64,000 nt of DNA from Apodospora peruviana (taxonomy: Eukaryota; Ascomycota; Sordariomycetes; Sordariales; Lasiosphaeriaceae): contig JAUEDM010000007.1 of assembly GCA_033439685.1 (NCBI GenBank), positions 2,156,001 to 2,220,000 on the forward strand, in the 5' to 3' direction. The notes beneath the pieces were generated by a model that saw only the letters and a list, made by a program, of their open reading frames with translations, was not told the DNA's origin and did not search any database. The translations under genes and the position numbers were made by a program. Within the stretch, counting starts at the first letter, position 1; each line of letters opens with the position of its first letter. Of the stretch, positions 1 to 13,200 are shown piece by piece.

Positions 1-582
1 TCGGGGCATAAACAGTACCTCCCACTAAAGAAGTCGAATTCTATTGAGCTTCTGGACTGAAACTAGCATGGTCTATGTGATCCGATGTCGAATGGCGACT
101 TGATTTGGCCACACCTGTTGTGTATTTCATCCGCTCTGTTGTACCAAACATTGTCGGCAGTCATACAATTCACGTAGGTAATCCAAGCACATTTCCTTCT
201 ACCGGTCTCTCAACATCGTATTATCCGCCCCTCTTTCGTGAAACTTTCTCCTATCTCTACTATATCTCTGAGAATAACTCGGAACTCAAAAAGACAGGAA
301 CCAGACACACCCAATTGATGGCCGGAATAAGCCCCTCAGGAAACGACAAAAATGTATGTAGTCGAGGGAGCGTGTAAGAATGGAAGGTAAGTCAAGTCCC
401 AGGATAATGTAAACTCCCTATAAAAATAACCCCTTTAACAAAACCTGATGCGCCTTTCAACAAAAAGACAAAACTCAACTCCCATAATTTGGTTTTCCGG
501 GTTTCTTTCAGACTCTCCTTCCTCCTACTTACTCTCTTGGCCGAGCCACTGCTCCAACGGAGTATCCTCTGTCACAACTTAC
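1..582. other. Non-coding flank downstream of the Sds23-like gene
   Basis: No reading frame here resembles a known protein. The short frames at 105-377 and from 448 have no family features. The segment lies 3' of the minus-strand CBS gene and probably contains its 3' UTR. It includes an A-rich stretch near 419-450. Nothing else recognisable. Confidence 0.5.
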
Positions 583-2282
583 CTACCGTCGAACATCCAT
601 ACTAGCCCGTCCGTTCTCCAAACTCGGCCGCACAGAAGCACTCGAGCTCCGCCTCCGCCTCGCGCGCTGCTCCGACGGATCCGACGGATGAAGCCCGCTC
701 GACCTGGCGAAAAGATTAAGCACATCCGTCAACGACACCACACCGGTCAACCTGCCCGACAGACCGGCGCCGGGAAGCGCCGCAGCAGGCACCGAAGTAA
801 ACGTCTGGTTCGGGATCGGGAGCGGAGACTGCGGCACTGCCGACCCCGTCGTCGAACTGGTCTGCGGAATCAGCACCGTCGGTCCGGGGGACGGGCTATT
901 TCTTCCGCCCGATGCTGCCGCCGTAACCGGGGGAACGGTCGGTTGCAGCAGGGGTGTTGCCGGCGCGCTGGGTGACGGGGAAGCAGATTCGACTACCCAC
1001 ATGCGGTGGGACTGGGTGGCGACCAGCTTGGCGACCGTGTGCGCGAGGGTCGAGTAAGGGTTCACGTAGAAGACGGGAAAAGAGTCGCGGCCGCGCTCGA
1101 CGCCGCGCTCCGACAGGATCACGCTGATGAAGTGCATGCACGAGCTCTTGAGCAGCGGCATGCTGGCGGCGTTGGTCAGGTGTCTGACGTCCGCGGTGGA
1201 GATGTTACCGACGACGTTGAGGCCGTTGTCGACGACTGCTACCGAGGTGAGACCTTCGTTGCTCATGAGAAGCAGGGCGTCAGCTAGAGGTGCGTCGGCG
1301 CTGTACAGTGTTAGTAAAGAGGGGTTGTAATGGGATAGTTTGTGGGGGACTTTTTCTTACTTGATGGCGATGATCTGCTGGGTCCCGATCTGGAGATCCC
1401 GCAGCAGGTTTCCGTAGAGCCGGTCAATGGTGGGGAAGTTGACGGCCTCGTTCCAGAAAAACTCGAGCATGCGCAGCTGGTTGAGGATGCCAACGACCTG
1501 GGAGTTTTGGTTCGTGATCAGGAGGCGGTGGATTCCGCTGCCGAATATCTCGATGGCGCGGTCGAGTGTCGTATCTGCTGGTAGAGTGACCAGTTCCTCC
1601 TTCCGGGAGAGCGACCGGATTTCGCGGAGTGTGATGGGCTGCTGCGCCTGGGCTTTGCTCGAGATGTCATTGTACAACTCAATATGCTCCTCGTCCGGCT
1701 TTGCGAGACCGACCACGACTAAGAGGTAAGCGTTCAGGTCGCTGTGGTCGAAGGTGGATGCGGCTGTCTTGGAATCCGGGGTTTCGCGGACGAGGACGGT
1801 GCCCGTGCTGTTCTTGACGAGGGTCTTTGTTTTGTGCAGGAGATCTGTTAGCCAACATGTCCTACGAGCTGCCTTTGGCAAGGAGGTTTGCGCACCATGG
1901 TAGCATCCTCAACACTGGTGTCCAGGTCCGCCCAGTGGACGTCGTCGGGCAGCGCCAGCTCCCCGACAGCAATGTCTCGCCAATCTCTCCCGGCATATCG
2001 GGAATTGGGGTGTCTGTTGGATGGCGGGTGGTTCATGAGTTCCTGGATGGCCTGTTGGGTGAAGGACGGGTGTCTTTGTCCGCGCGGCGATGCTGGGGGG
2101 TATCTCTGGTTCTCTACGAAGCTCTGACGATGCGGCGCGATGTTGCTGGGCTTCTGACTACTGGTCTGAGAACTGCTTCGCTCCTGAAGCAGCGGAGAAG
2201 GAATAGTAACACCTAGGGAGCCGCTGGAACTGGCGGGATTGCTCCCTGGCCCGGCTTTTGCTGAGCCATCGGGAGCCTCCAT
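583..2282 (-). CDS. sds23: Sds23/Moc1-type CBS-domain protein
   Basis: Predicted 522-residue protein from three exons: 2282-1896, 1824-1361 and 1300-583. Introns are 71 nt (branch CTAAC, acceptor AAAG) and 60 nt (GTAAGA, acceptor TACAG). The N-terminus (about residues 1-110) is Ser/Pro-rich and disordered. CBS modules follow: the first opens with VEDATMTLVKNS, the second has VTLPADTTLDRAIEIF, the third ADAPLADALLLMSNEGLTSV, and the fourth is interrupted by a long Ser/Pro/Thr insertion before LTGVVSLTDVLNLF. In fission yeast, Sds23 binds and inhibits PP2A-type phosphatases and links nutrient state to mitosis and stress; that role is inferred here from family membership. The 71-nt intron was chosen because it restores the start of the first CBS motif; a shorter acceptor at CTAACAG would break frame. 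It shares a 1.7-kb divergent promoter region with the importin gene. Confidence 0.86.
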
Positions 2283-4002
2283 CGGGCTGCTGCTACTGCG
2301 GAGTGGTACAGTATGCTGACCTAGCTAATCTGCTGCGGTTCACACTGGCTGCGAATTGACTCCTTGCTACCGGTAAGGTGCTGATTCTTTGCCGTGACGC
2401 GCGGGTCTGTAAAGTGTGGTTGGCTGTTGGATGGAATCAGACGACGGACGGTGAAAGTTTGTTTTACTCGGGAGCAATGACGACAGTGTAAAGTAGTTCT
2501 AGTGGGAAGCTCGGGTTGGTGATGCGGGGTTGTCGACTTGTCGTTAATAAAAGATTGGATAACGCACTGGAATGAGGTCGAGTCACCGCAAACTGCCAGA
2601 TTATATGAGCAGAACGCGTCTACCAAAACCGCGTGATCTTGACCTTCTAATTCGTGCGTTGGGATGCATAATACGGAAGTCTCCTGAGGCTCCTCGATAC
2701 CAGGCTAGCTTGCCAGGCTTGTTCATCATGATCACCAGGCCAGCTCTGAAGGGAACCAAAAGGGGACTTCCATTCAAGTCACGCCAGTGCCGTACCTGGC
2801 TCCCCCGCCTTGATCTTATCGGGGAACGCCGCTGTGGAGTGAGCTGTTATCAATATATTATCCGTATGTCGGGAAGAAATATGGATCCACTAACGCCCTC
2901 CAGCTGCCAGATGCTTTTGGCGACCGTCAGGCTCGAAGCCCAACAATAACATCCCTTCTCGCTTCAAACGAAGACGGCGGTTTTGGTCAAAAGAAAACAT
3001 CAATGTTTTGGATAAGAGTTGGAGACGTCATACAGGCGGACAGCTTGTGACAACACGGGATACAGTGACAGTACCAAGTCAGCCAGTGAATAAAAGACAG
3101 GGCTCCAAGACTTAACATAAATTACCTAGTACTGACGCCCAACGGCGAAAAATGTTTTCGCCTAATTTCGAGTCCAAGGGACGGCTCGCAGGCAGACAGA
3201 ACCTTTAGACATTAGAAGAACGTGCTACGTTGTGCATCCGTCTTCTTCTCGTCGATACTCCGTACTTCAATTCTGATTCATACCTCTCCATTCATTGTGT
3301 ACTTACCTCAGATAAAATGCCACCTTCAAACCTGGCCGCTAGTTGGGTCGTGTATTCTAAGAAAAGGTACTTTACCTACCTGACTGTGATACATCCCCAT
3401 CAGGTGCCCAGCCGATGTGCAAGTGACAACGGGCCGCCCTGAGTGGGTACTCCCCGATTTAGGTTACCCTGGCCTGCCTGGCCAGCTTGGCAGCTTGGCC
3501 AGCCCCAAACTGCCCCTCCATTCAGTTTCGATTCCACCACCCACTCTCGCTTTGCGCATTCGAGGCCCAATCAAAAAAAATAATTATCATTTCCATTGTC
3601 CCCCTCCACGCCAAACCCCCCTCTCCTGTTCTTCACATCAACACGCCGATCCACAGGCATCTTTCGCGCCCACCAAGCCAAAAACGCGTTCTACACCGTG
3701 ATTTTCTCATTCTCTCCATCTCGCTGCCAACTGCTGGACCGTCGACTTTTTATCTCGAGCTGGCCAATCTTATTGCCAACGCGTCATTGCCCGCGCCGTG
3801 TGCGCTGCTTCGAGTTTGTACCCCTTCGGCTTCGATCGCGACCGTTGGCCTGGTCGGCTGCTGACCAGTCTCCCACTCAAGCTTCCACACTCGACGCCCG
3901 CGAGCGGACGCTGCTTCGCTTTCTCCCGCTTTCACCAACTTCGAATTCTCCCATTATCACACCTTCTTAGTCCGAGCTTCGAACTCGCACATCTCCCTCA
4001 AA
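2283..4002. promoter_or_regulatory. Divergent intergenic region, sds23 / kap121
   Basis: About 1.7 kb between two divergently transcribed genes, so it must hold both promoters and 5' leaders. No supported gene. The part from about 3520 to 3990 is strongly pyrimidine-rich on the plus strand, as is usual just upstream of fungal start codons, and includes an A-run near 3575. No specific operator was identified. Confidence 0.5.
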
Positions 4003-7000
4003 ATGTCGATCCTTCCGGCTGATGCCACCGCGGAACTCACGAGCCTGCTCCAGGCTCTCCAGTCTCCAGACAACAATGTCCGCTCAAATGCTGAGGATCA
4101 TCTGCAGAATAACTGGACCAACACCAGGCCGGAGATGCTCTTAATGGGACTTGTTGAACAGATTATCGCGTCAAAGGATGATAATGGGGTATGCCCCCTC
4201 GTCTTATCACGCCCAAATCGTTTCGATCACTGCTAATTCCTTGCCACCTGTTCCAGGCACGTTCTTACGCGGCTGTAATTTTTCGCCGGATAGCTACAAA
4301 GACTCGAAAGACGCCGACCTCCGACAACACCGATATGTTCATCTCTCTGAACGCCGACCATGCCCTCATGATTCGCGCCAAACTTTTGGAGACCTTGGTT
4401 GCCGAGACTGAGCGACCTGTCCGAAATAAAATCAGCGATGCGGTGGCCGAGATTGCCAGACAGTATTCTGATAACAGTTCGTTCTTTGCTAAGCCCCACC
4501 TGGAGTTGTTATTATTGATGCTGACGAGCTTGCAGACGAGTCCTGGCCAGAGCTGCTGCAAACTCTTTTCCAACTTAGCCAAGCTCCAGACGCTGGGAAG
4601 CGCGAGACCGCATTCCGTGTCTTTACCACTACTCCTGGGATTATTGAGAAGCAGCACGAGGAATCTGTTGCTCACGCTTTCACACAGGCTTTCAAAGATG
4701 ATTCAGTTGCGGTATGGAGACACTTGTTCCACGAACCCAGTCATGCGCTGACAACATACAGGTTCGACTTGCTGCCATGGAAGCATTTGCAGCCTTCTTC
4801 CGCAGCTTGGGGAAGAAGGCTCAGGCGAAGTATCATGGCTTGCTTCCCGAGGTTCTGAACATTCTCCCGCCTATCAAGGAATCACAAGACTCCGAGGATC
4901 TTAGCAAGGCTCTTGTTGCCCTGATTGACCTTGCTGAGGGTGCGCCCAGAATGTTCAAAAATCTCTTCCCTGTTTTGGTCCAGTTCTCCGTCTCGGTTAT
5001 TCAGGACAAGGAGCTCAATGATCTCTGCCGGCAAAACGCACTTGAGCTCATGGCAACCTTTGCCGATTACGCGCCTTCAATGTGCAAGAAGGATCCCTCT
5101 TACATCAGCGATATGATTACCCAGTGTCTCAGTCTCATGACCGACCTCGGCGAAGACGACGACGACGCCTCTGAATGGCTCAAAGCTGATGATGTAAGCC
5201 TGCTGTGTATGCGTCAATCTTTGTCATCGAATGCTAATAGGTCGTAGCTGGACCAGGAGGAAAGCGACCAAAATCATGTTGCCGGCGAGCAGTGCATGGA
5301 TCGGTTGGCAAACAAGCTTGGAGGCAGCGTCGTTCTTGCACCAACCTTCAACTGGCTTCCTCGGATGATGCAATCTCCGGCTTGGAGAGACCGCCATGCT
5401 GCTCTTATGGCGATATCTGCCATCTCGGAAGGCTGCAGAGAGCAGATGATTGGCGAACTGAGGCAAGTCCTCGAGCTGGTTGTCCCAGCTCTGAAAGACC
5501 CTCACCCTCGAGTTCGCTGGGCCGGTTGCAATGCTCTGGGCCAGATGAGCACCGATTTTGCACCCACGATGCAAAAGGACTTCTACGACACGGTCCTGAC
5601 GGCCATTATCCCTGTCCTAGAGTCCCCAGAAGCCCGTGTCAAGTCTCACGCTGCGGCTGCCCTTGTCAACTTCTGCGAGGAAGCCGAGAAGAGCGTGCTT
5701 GAGCCCTACCTGAACCAGCTGCTGGGGCATCTGTACCGGCTCCTACAGGATGACAAGCGATACGTTCAGGAGCAGGCCCTCTCCACTATTGCGACTATCG
5801 CCGACGCAGCCGAGCAGGCATTTGGTCAATACTACGATACACTCATGCCGCTCCTTGTCGGTGTTCTGCAACGCGAGAATGTCAAAGAGCACCGTCTCCT
5901 TCGGGCCAAGGCTATGGAGTGTGCCACATTGATTGCGCTCGCCGTTGGGAAGGAGCGTCTTGGTCAGGATGCCATGGTGCTCGTCCAGTTGCTGGCTACC
6001 ATTCAACAGAACATTACCGAGGCCGATGATCCCCAAGCTCAATACCTGATGCACTGTTGGGGGAGAATGTGCCGAGTGCTGGGCAAGGATTTCCTACCAT
6101 TCCTGCCCAGCGTCATGCCGCCACTACTTGAGCTTGCGAGTGCGAAAGCAGATATTCAGCTGCTTGATGACGATGACCAGATTGAGCAATTCCAGCAGGA
6201 GGATGGTTGGGAGTTGGTCCCACTCCGTGGCAAGACTATCGGAATCCGGACAAGTGCTATGGATGACAAAAACATGGCAATTGAGCTTCTTGTCGTTTAC
6301 GCTCAAGTGCTAGAGGGTGACTTTGCCCCGTACGCCGCCGAGATCATGGAAAATATTGCTCTTCCCGGACTTGCTTTCTTCTTCCACGACCCGGTGCGAT
6401 TCGTCTCGGCTAAGCTTGTGCCGCAACTTCTGAGCTCATACAAGAACCACTATGGAACTGCCTCTAATGAGCTGATGGGGCTATGGTCTGTTACGGCCGA
6501 CAAGGTCCTGGAAGTCCTGAGCGCTGAGCCGGCTATTGATACTTTGGCGGAAATGTACCAATGTTTCTACGAGTCGGTTGAGGTGGTCGGGGTGCCGTGC
6601 CTGACCGAGCAGCACATGATGCGGTTCATGGACGGTGTTCAGTCCACGCTCGAGGACTACATGGACCGTGTGGTTCAACGCGAACAAGATCACGCTGAGG
6701 CCGCTCCGGAAGACGCCGAAGATGAACAGGAAGAGCTGCTTATGGCCATTGAGGATGACCAAACTCTCCTTTCTGACATGAACAAAGCGTTCCACTGCAT
6801 TTTCAAATACCATGGCTCCAACTTCCTTCGGTTTTGGGAGCGGCTGCTCAACACGTACGACACGTTTCTCAAGTCGAAAGACGCCACTCAAAGACAATGG
6901 GGTTTGTGCATCATGGATGATGTTCTTGAGTATTGCGGCCCTGAAAGCGTGACATACGCCTCTTACATCACTCAGCCGTTGATAGATGGCTGCCGTGACC

Positions 7001-7609
7001 CTTCACCCGCCATTCGGCAGGCGGCCGCCTACGGTATTGGTGTAGCCGCCCACCGCGGTGGCTCGGCATGGGCTCCTTTCTTGAGCCAGGCCCTTGAGCC
7101 CCTGTTCGCGGTCATGCAGGTCCCTGAGCCTCGGAATGAGGAGAATGTTTACGCCACAGAGAATGCATGCGCTGCTATCGCCAAGATTCTGCACTACAAT
7201 GCGGCTCAGGTTCCGCAGATCGATGCAGTTATCGCGCAGTGGATCGAGACCTTACCTGTGACAAATGACGAGGAAGCCGCACCATATTCGTATGCTTATT
7301 TGGCCGAGCTCATTGAGAAGTAAGTAATCCTTCGCGGTCGCATAACGATTCCGTAAGGATAACTCCCCAAGGATTTCCGAGCTAACTTGTCTATCTAGGC
7401 AACATCCTGTGGTAACCAACCAGGTCCCGAAGGTCTTTGGTTTTGTTGGCCAAGCTCTCGAGGCGGACGCCTTGACCGGACAGACTCTGCTCCGCGTTGT
7501 TACGGCGACAAAACATCTGGTGGAAATGTCTGGCGGTGGCAATGGCGAGCTGTTGATGCAACAATTCTCGCCTGAGGCTCAGCAGCTCATCCGAAGCCAT
7601 TTCGGCTAG
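4003..7609 (+). CDS. kap121: Importin beta-3 karyopherin (Kap121/Pse1)
   Basis: Predicted 1098-residue HEAT-repeat nuclear import receptor, close to the about 1090 residues of yeast Pse1 and fission yeast Sal3. Exons: 4003-4188, 4257-4476, 4536-4711, 4762-5193, 5248-7319 and 7399-7609. Introns are 50-79 nt with GTATGC, GTTCGT, GTATGG, GTAAGC and GTAAGT donors, and the frame continues across each one. The product opens MSILPADATAELTSLLQALQ and carries repeated helical HEAT units throughout, for example VVPALKDPHPRVRWAGCNAL and VKSHAAAALVNFCEEAEKS, plus an acidic loop near EDAEDEQEE. Family members bind Ran-GTP and carry ribosomal proteins, transcription factors and other cargo through the nuclear pore. 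The ATG at 4003 follows a pyrimidine-rich leader and is preceded by CAAA. No missing segments were seen. Confidence 0.95.
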
Positions 7610-10253
7610 GTGCCAATTCGGTTTATGAGCCAGATTTCGGGACGCTTACATCGAACAAACCGGAATCAGACTTCCATGTTGTTTCCACTCCGTGCAGTCA
7701 CGCCGGTTTAGTAGGAAATGGAAAACGGACTGCTTCGCGAAAGCGCTGTACTTGTTGATTTTTTGTCTGCCCCCTTGCCGATGCATGAGATCAGAGGCCT
7801 TGAGCAGCAGCGTTGCGGCGCCGGGAAAAAAGAAGCAGAGACTTTTGTGGGTTATTATTTGATACCAAGCGTAGTGGCGGCAGCCTGGAATCAGGCTAGA
7901 GTTTCCCTTGGTTGTACCCCTACACTGCCGCGTACCGGGGTTTATGGCTTCATACAGTCTGCACATTCATCAGGGCGCTCAGATGGAGAAGAGAGATGGA
8001 ATAAACATAGCCCCTTATTCGATTCCGGCTTTTTGTGGTACACACGAGCATCCTTATGTAGATAGCTATGCAGTTGAAAAACTTGCGAGGGAAATTAGCG
8101 TTTCACCCTATTGATGGACATGCTTCGATTTCAATGTCCGAATCTGGATGTATACATCTGTTTGTTTTAAAGACATGTTTGTACAAGGGCAAGCTTTGCA
8201 TAGTCCCTGGCCCACGATGTCTTGACGGTATTGCCCAACTTGAACCCCTAAGAGATGAATGTTCTTTACAATACACTCCCACATCGCCAGCAAATCCTAT
8301 GAACAGGCACAGGGTTAGGTTGTCTGGCTCGGAGCAAATATTTCAAAGCGGCGACTGTACGACTCGGGACGTCATTCAGTCCCTGGAAAACGCACGATGG
8401 AGAGGGCGTCTCTCTGTCTGCTGCAGTTCGGGACAATCAGAAACAGGATGGATGCTTAGGGTCACGCTGTGTCAGGGTACCGGACCCTGCAGATTTTCAA
8501 CATGATGAGTGTCGAATTTTTCGGAGGTGAAGGTGGGCTTGCGGATCGCGAAACAGAGAGCCGGGATAACGGGTACCGGAGACTGTGTGGAGATCGGTTT
8601 TGTTAAGTGTTGGGTTCAGTTCTCTTATTTTGGCACCTGAAGTGGGAACTCCTGCTTGGGAGAGGGGTGAGGGAGGGAAATCCAGGGTTTCGATATCTGG
8701 TGACAAACGTGGTGTGTGGCCAACATGATATGCTGGCAGTCCTTACGGGTGTTTGTCGTTGCTTAATCAGACGTCTCTTACCGGTTCTCATTCCCCGTGC
8801 CGCGAAGCAACTTTGCCTTTGATGGAGGGAAGAGAGATGATGGACAACTTGAAGGGAATCTGTTGGTTTGGGAGGGATGAAGTAGACTCTGGGATGGGGA
8901 AAACAGGCGAATTCCATAGAAGACTCGCCCATTTCCCATCCATCTCCAGGACACCCCTGGCAAAAGCAGCAAGAGCTGGGCAGTGGCTTCTTCGGCACTT
9001 TCCCGAGAAAACGATGATTTAGCCGTTATGATTGGTTGTTCTCATTACATAATACGTGCGTGAGGAGGGGCTTGGTCGTGCTCTTTCGCGCGCAACCGCA
9101 CTCTTGGCACCACACCAACAAGCACGACTGACCACTGAACCCTTCCAGTTTTTCCTCAGAGGCATCTCCACACCCGACAACGGGTACGGGTGTACCGGGG
9201 GGGCCAAAGAATAAAAAAAGCACTCATTAGAGGTTCCATCTCTCCCATGCTCTCAAGAGCTCAAATGGTCCCCGCACTTCTGCTTTCAGTCGACTTCAGT
9301 GCCCGACCCGAGGCAGCTCTCAGTTACCGTCGTAGAAATCTGGAGTTGTTGATTTCACAAGGATGCGGCCACCCGCCCCATCGCATCACACAAATCGTCC
9401 CTGTCGAATGGCTGCACATAGACGGATTCATACTCGTCCTGCCTGTCCCACTCGACTTTTGCCTTGAGCGACCCGCCGGTTTCCCGACTGCTGCACACTC
9501 TTCCAGGCAAGTGGTGGTTGATCAGTCAAGTGCCATCCACCCCAGGGCCACCGATTTGGCCACGGGGAAAGACCATCCATTCCATTGTACGTATCCTCAG
9601 TTTCTAAAAGGGTTCATCTGTCAGTTCTAGAGAGAGAGAGAGATTTCGGGTCCAGTCCCCCTCTCCTTTTCACTTCTCTTCTTGACTGCCGTTGCTACTG
9701 CTTCCCGGCTGCGGCTGTCATTCGCCGCATCACCGGGACCCTGACCATTCAGGCGTAGTTTCGATCTCCAGTTTCCACTGCACACCCCATCATCACAATT
9801 CTTCTCTGCTCCAATCCCATGCGTCGCCCTGCACACAGCTTGTCCTCGACAATCTGAATCTCCAATACGTCTTGAGTTTCTCCGGCTGACGGTGACAAAT
9901 ACATTAGTATTCAGCTGCCAGCCAGGAACGCGCCGTCACTTGTCGTCGGCTTTGCCACCTTCCGCACACTAGTCTTCGACGCCGTTCGCCCCTCATTGAC
10001 GAGACCAGTTCAAGCCTCCCCGCCTATCCGTAACGGTAGTCCAACTGTCGAACGGACATAGCGGACAGTACACAGTAGATCGATGCGGCATCCACGCCCG
10101 CGGCCGATGCAAGACCTCAACCCGGACATCGGTGATGCGAACGGCAATTTTGGGCTCCCTGATTGTTGAAAAAGATTTATCTGCACAGTCTTCCACCCCA
10201 GTCGACTGCTGTCATTGTCAAAGTGATGCGCTCGGGATATCAATGCGGCCACC
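7610..10253. promoter_or_regulatory. kap121 3' region and long wc-1 promoter/leader
   Basis: A 2.6-kb stretch without a supported gene. The first part is the importin 3' UTR. The rest probably holds the wc-1 promoter and a long 5' leader, since Neurospora wc-1 also has a long, complex upstream region. A GA microsatellite lies at about 9628-9644. The last 170 bases contain several upstream ATGs, described separately. Translated frames across 7700-9600 look random. Confidence 0.5.
10083..10169 (+). promoter_or_regulatory. uORF in the wc-1 leader (28 codons)
   Basis: ATG at 10083 opens a 28-residue frame that ends at TGA 10167-10169, upstream of the wc-1 start and in the same frame. It would be translated only if the transcript starts 5' of it. 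Transcript extent is unknown. Confidence 0.4.
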
Positions 10254-10257
10254 ATGA
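10135..10257 (+). promoter_or_regulatory. uORF whose stop overlaps the wc-1 start codon
   Basis: ATG at 10135 opens a 40-residue frame. A second ATG in the same frame at 10243 gives a 4-residue version. Both stop at TGA 10255-10257, so stop and main start share bases in an ATGA arrangement at 10254-10257. This is the classic geometry for termination-coupled reinitiation or for start-site interference. The main ATG has an excellent context (GCCACC before it). Confidence 0.45.
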
Positions 10258-10261
10258 ATAA
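10226..10261 (+). promoter_or_regulatory. Second uORF overlapping the wc-1 start
   Basis: ATG at 10226 opens an 11-residue frame in a third phase and ends at TAA 10259-10261, just past the wc-1 ATG at 10254. A ribosome that initiates here would pass over the main start. Its effect depends on where transcription begins. Confidence 0.4.
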
Positions 10262-13200
10262 CTTCTTTGGGTCCACGCCGCTGTCCGCCGAGGAGCTCCA
10301 GCGCCAGGTAGCTATGCAACGCCGCGATCGTAAGAATCTGGCGCGGAACAATAGCATGGCTGGCACGGCGAACCAAGGCGATGTTCAGTCCGCCGACGTC
10401 GCCATGTCGGGAGGCGACTCGCTCGACGAGATCATCCGCCAAAACAATAGCGAGCTCCAACGCCGAAGGAGCATACCTCAACCCTATAACGACCCGATGA
10501 TGCAAGATGGATCGGACCGCCGCATGTCCATGATGGACTACGGCAATCCCCAGGACCCCTATGCCGATTTCCAGTTTGGCGATATGAGTGCGGCCGGCGA
10601 CGCTATGACCGCAGCTTACGGGGGCATGCCAACTGGCATGGCCATGATGCCAGGCCATTCCGGCCCTTATTCCCAGCCTAACCTCATGGCCATGTCTAAC
10701 GGCGATTTTACCACCCTGTCCCCGGATGTCATGGGCAACATGATGGCCTTTTCCAACCTGAACATGGGTTCTATGGCAATGACGGCCGACCCTAACTCGC
10801 TCGGTCTCTACTCACCCACGATGGGAAACCAATATGCGGGCGGTGGACTAGATCCGGTGAATACGGACTTTGCTATGGACCTGAGTGTCGAAAATACCCC
10901 TTTGAGCGCGCCTAACAATGCCGCTCTTGGCACGGGCCTTGATGGAGATGATGAAATCATGTCTGTCGAGCCTGTGGGCTCCAATACTCCACGGACAAGG
11001 CCCGGCCTAAGCATTGACCCCAATCTCGGCTCTTTCCAGCGAAAAGTCCCACCTAGCATCTCACGGGAGGTGTCAGGCTCCACGAACTTTCAGTCGCCAA
11101 CCTCGGGGACGTCTAGGACGGTATCACAGATGAGCCTCGGCCAGACCAGCGCTGCCGGCCCGGCTCCAGGCGTTGCCACACCCGCAACAAGTGCGCCGAC
11201 TCCGAATCAGGAAGAGAAAGGCGACAAAACAGTCTACTCGAAGAGCGGGTTTGACATGCTGAGAGCTCTTTGGTACGTGGCGACGCGGAAAAATCCGACT
11301 ATCCAGCTTGGTGCCGTCGACATGTCCTGCGCTTTTGTTGTTTGTGACGTGACGCAGAACGACTGCCCGATCATTTATGTGTCGGACAATTTCCAGAACT
11401 TGACAGGTTACAGTCGTCATGAGATTGCTGGCAAGAACTGCCGTTTCTTGCAGTCTCCAGATGGAATCGTCGAGGCCGGTTCCAAGCGGGAGTTTGTTGA
11501 GAACGATGCGGTTTTCAAGCTGAAGAATACGATAGCCCGGGGAGAAGAAATCCAACAGAGCTTGATAAACTACCGCAAGGGAGGAAAGCCGTTTTTAAAC
11601 CTCCTAACTATGGTTCCCATCCCGTGGGATAACCCGGACGAAATCAGGTTTTTTATTGGATTCCAGATTGATCTGGTCGAGTGCCCAGATGCAATTACCG
11701 GAACCGAGGGCGGCGTGCAAGTCGACTACCAACACAGTCAGATTGGGCCGTACATTTGGACGCCACCCTCGGCCTACAAGCGGGAACAGGAGGACGGCCA
11801 GACGCTCGGCATCGATGATGTGTCGACTCTGCTTAAGCAACTCACACCGAAAGGAGCAGCATCGGACTGGCATAAACAGTCGTGGGACAAGATGCTCCTG
11901 GAAAATACTGACGATGTCATTCACGTGTTATCACTCAAGGGAGTGTTCCTCTATTTATCACCGTCATGCAGGAAGGTGCTGGAGTACGACTCAAACGAGC
12001 TTATGACCACTTCTTTATCAGAAATCTGCCACCCATCCGATATTGTGCCGGTAACTAGGGAGTTGAAGGAGGCACAAGGGGAGAATGCTGTCAACATTGT
12101 CTTCCGGATTCGAAGAAAGAACAGCGGCTACATGTGGTTCGAGAGTCACGGAAGTCTGTTTTCCGACCAGGGCAAGGGGCGAAAGTGCATCATTTTAGTT
12201 GGGCGAAGGCGGCCGGTGTTTGTCCTACCACGGAGCGACCTGGAGGCGAATGGAGGCATTGGCGACAGCGAGATCTGGACAAAGGTCTCCACTAGCGGCA
12301 TGTTTCTTTTCGTCTCGTCCAGCGTCCGCTCTCTACTCGATCTTCAACCAAGCGAGCTTGTGGGCACAAGCATGCAAAACCTCATGCGCAAGGAGTCGCG
12401 GCTCGAATTCGGACGCACGATAGAAAGAGCGAGGAAGGGGAAGATTGCCGGCTGCAAGCACGAAATACAAAACAAAAGAGGCCAAGTCTTGCAGGCATAT
12501 ACGACATTTTATCCCGCAGATGTAGCTGAGGGTCAGAAGCTCGCTTTTGTTCTGGCCCAAACGAAACTTCTTAAGACGTCGTCTCGTACTATATCTCCGG
12601 TCACAGGTGCGGCTGCCGGTTCCGCAAAGCCCGGGGGTGCCCTCACGTCCAACGACCATTCCCCGCCTAATGGAAGCACAACAGATCTAACATCCAGGTC
12701 GAACAGCGGCGCGGGCATTATATCGCCGACTGGAGGCGCTCCCCAGTCGCTTATGCAGGAAGCCGCGCTAGCCATAGACGACAACATCTTCGACGAGCTT
12801 AAGACCACGCGATGTACGAGTTGGCAGTATGAGCTACGGCAGATGGAAAAAGTCAACCGGCTGCTGGCGGAAGAGCTAGCCCAGTTGCTTTCCAATAAGA
12901 AGAAGCGCAAAAGGAGAAAGGGCGGTAGTATGGTCCGGGACTGCGCGAATTGCCACACGCGTAATACGCCAGAGTGGCGGAGAGGCCCCAGCGGTAACCG
13001 CGACCTTTGCAACAGCTGTGGCTTGCGATGGGCAAAACAGGTAAGCGACCCTTCAGTTTGTTCATGAGTCCAGTACTACGGCAGCGGCTAACAGAACCAC
13101 TTGTTTGAAGACGGGAAGAGTCTCGCCGCGCAATTCGTCTAGGGGCGGCAACGGAGACTCGCAGAGCAAAAAGAGCAACTCCCCCATCCATTCGTCACCG

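Noticed and set aside
12989..13092. wc-1 intron ending at CTAACAG (13094)
   Set aside because: This acceptor would read NHLFEDGKS and then stop; the later acceptor at 13110 restores the conserved TGRVSPRNSS sequence, and CTAAC then serves as branch site.
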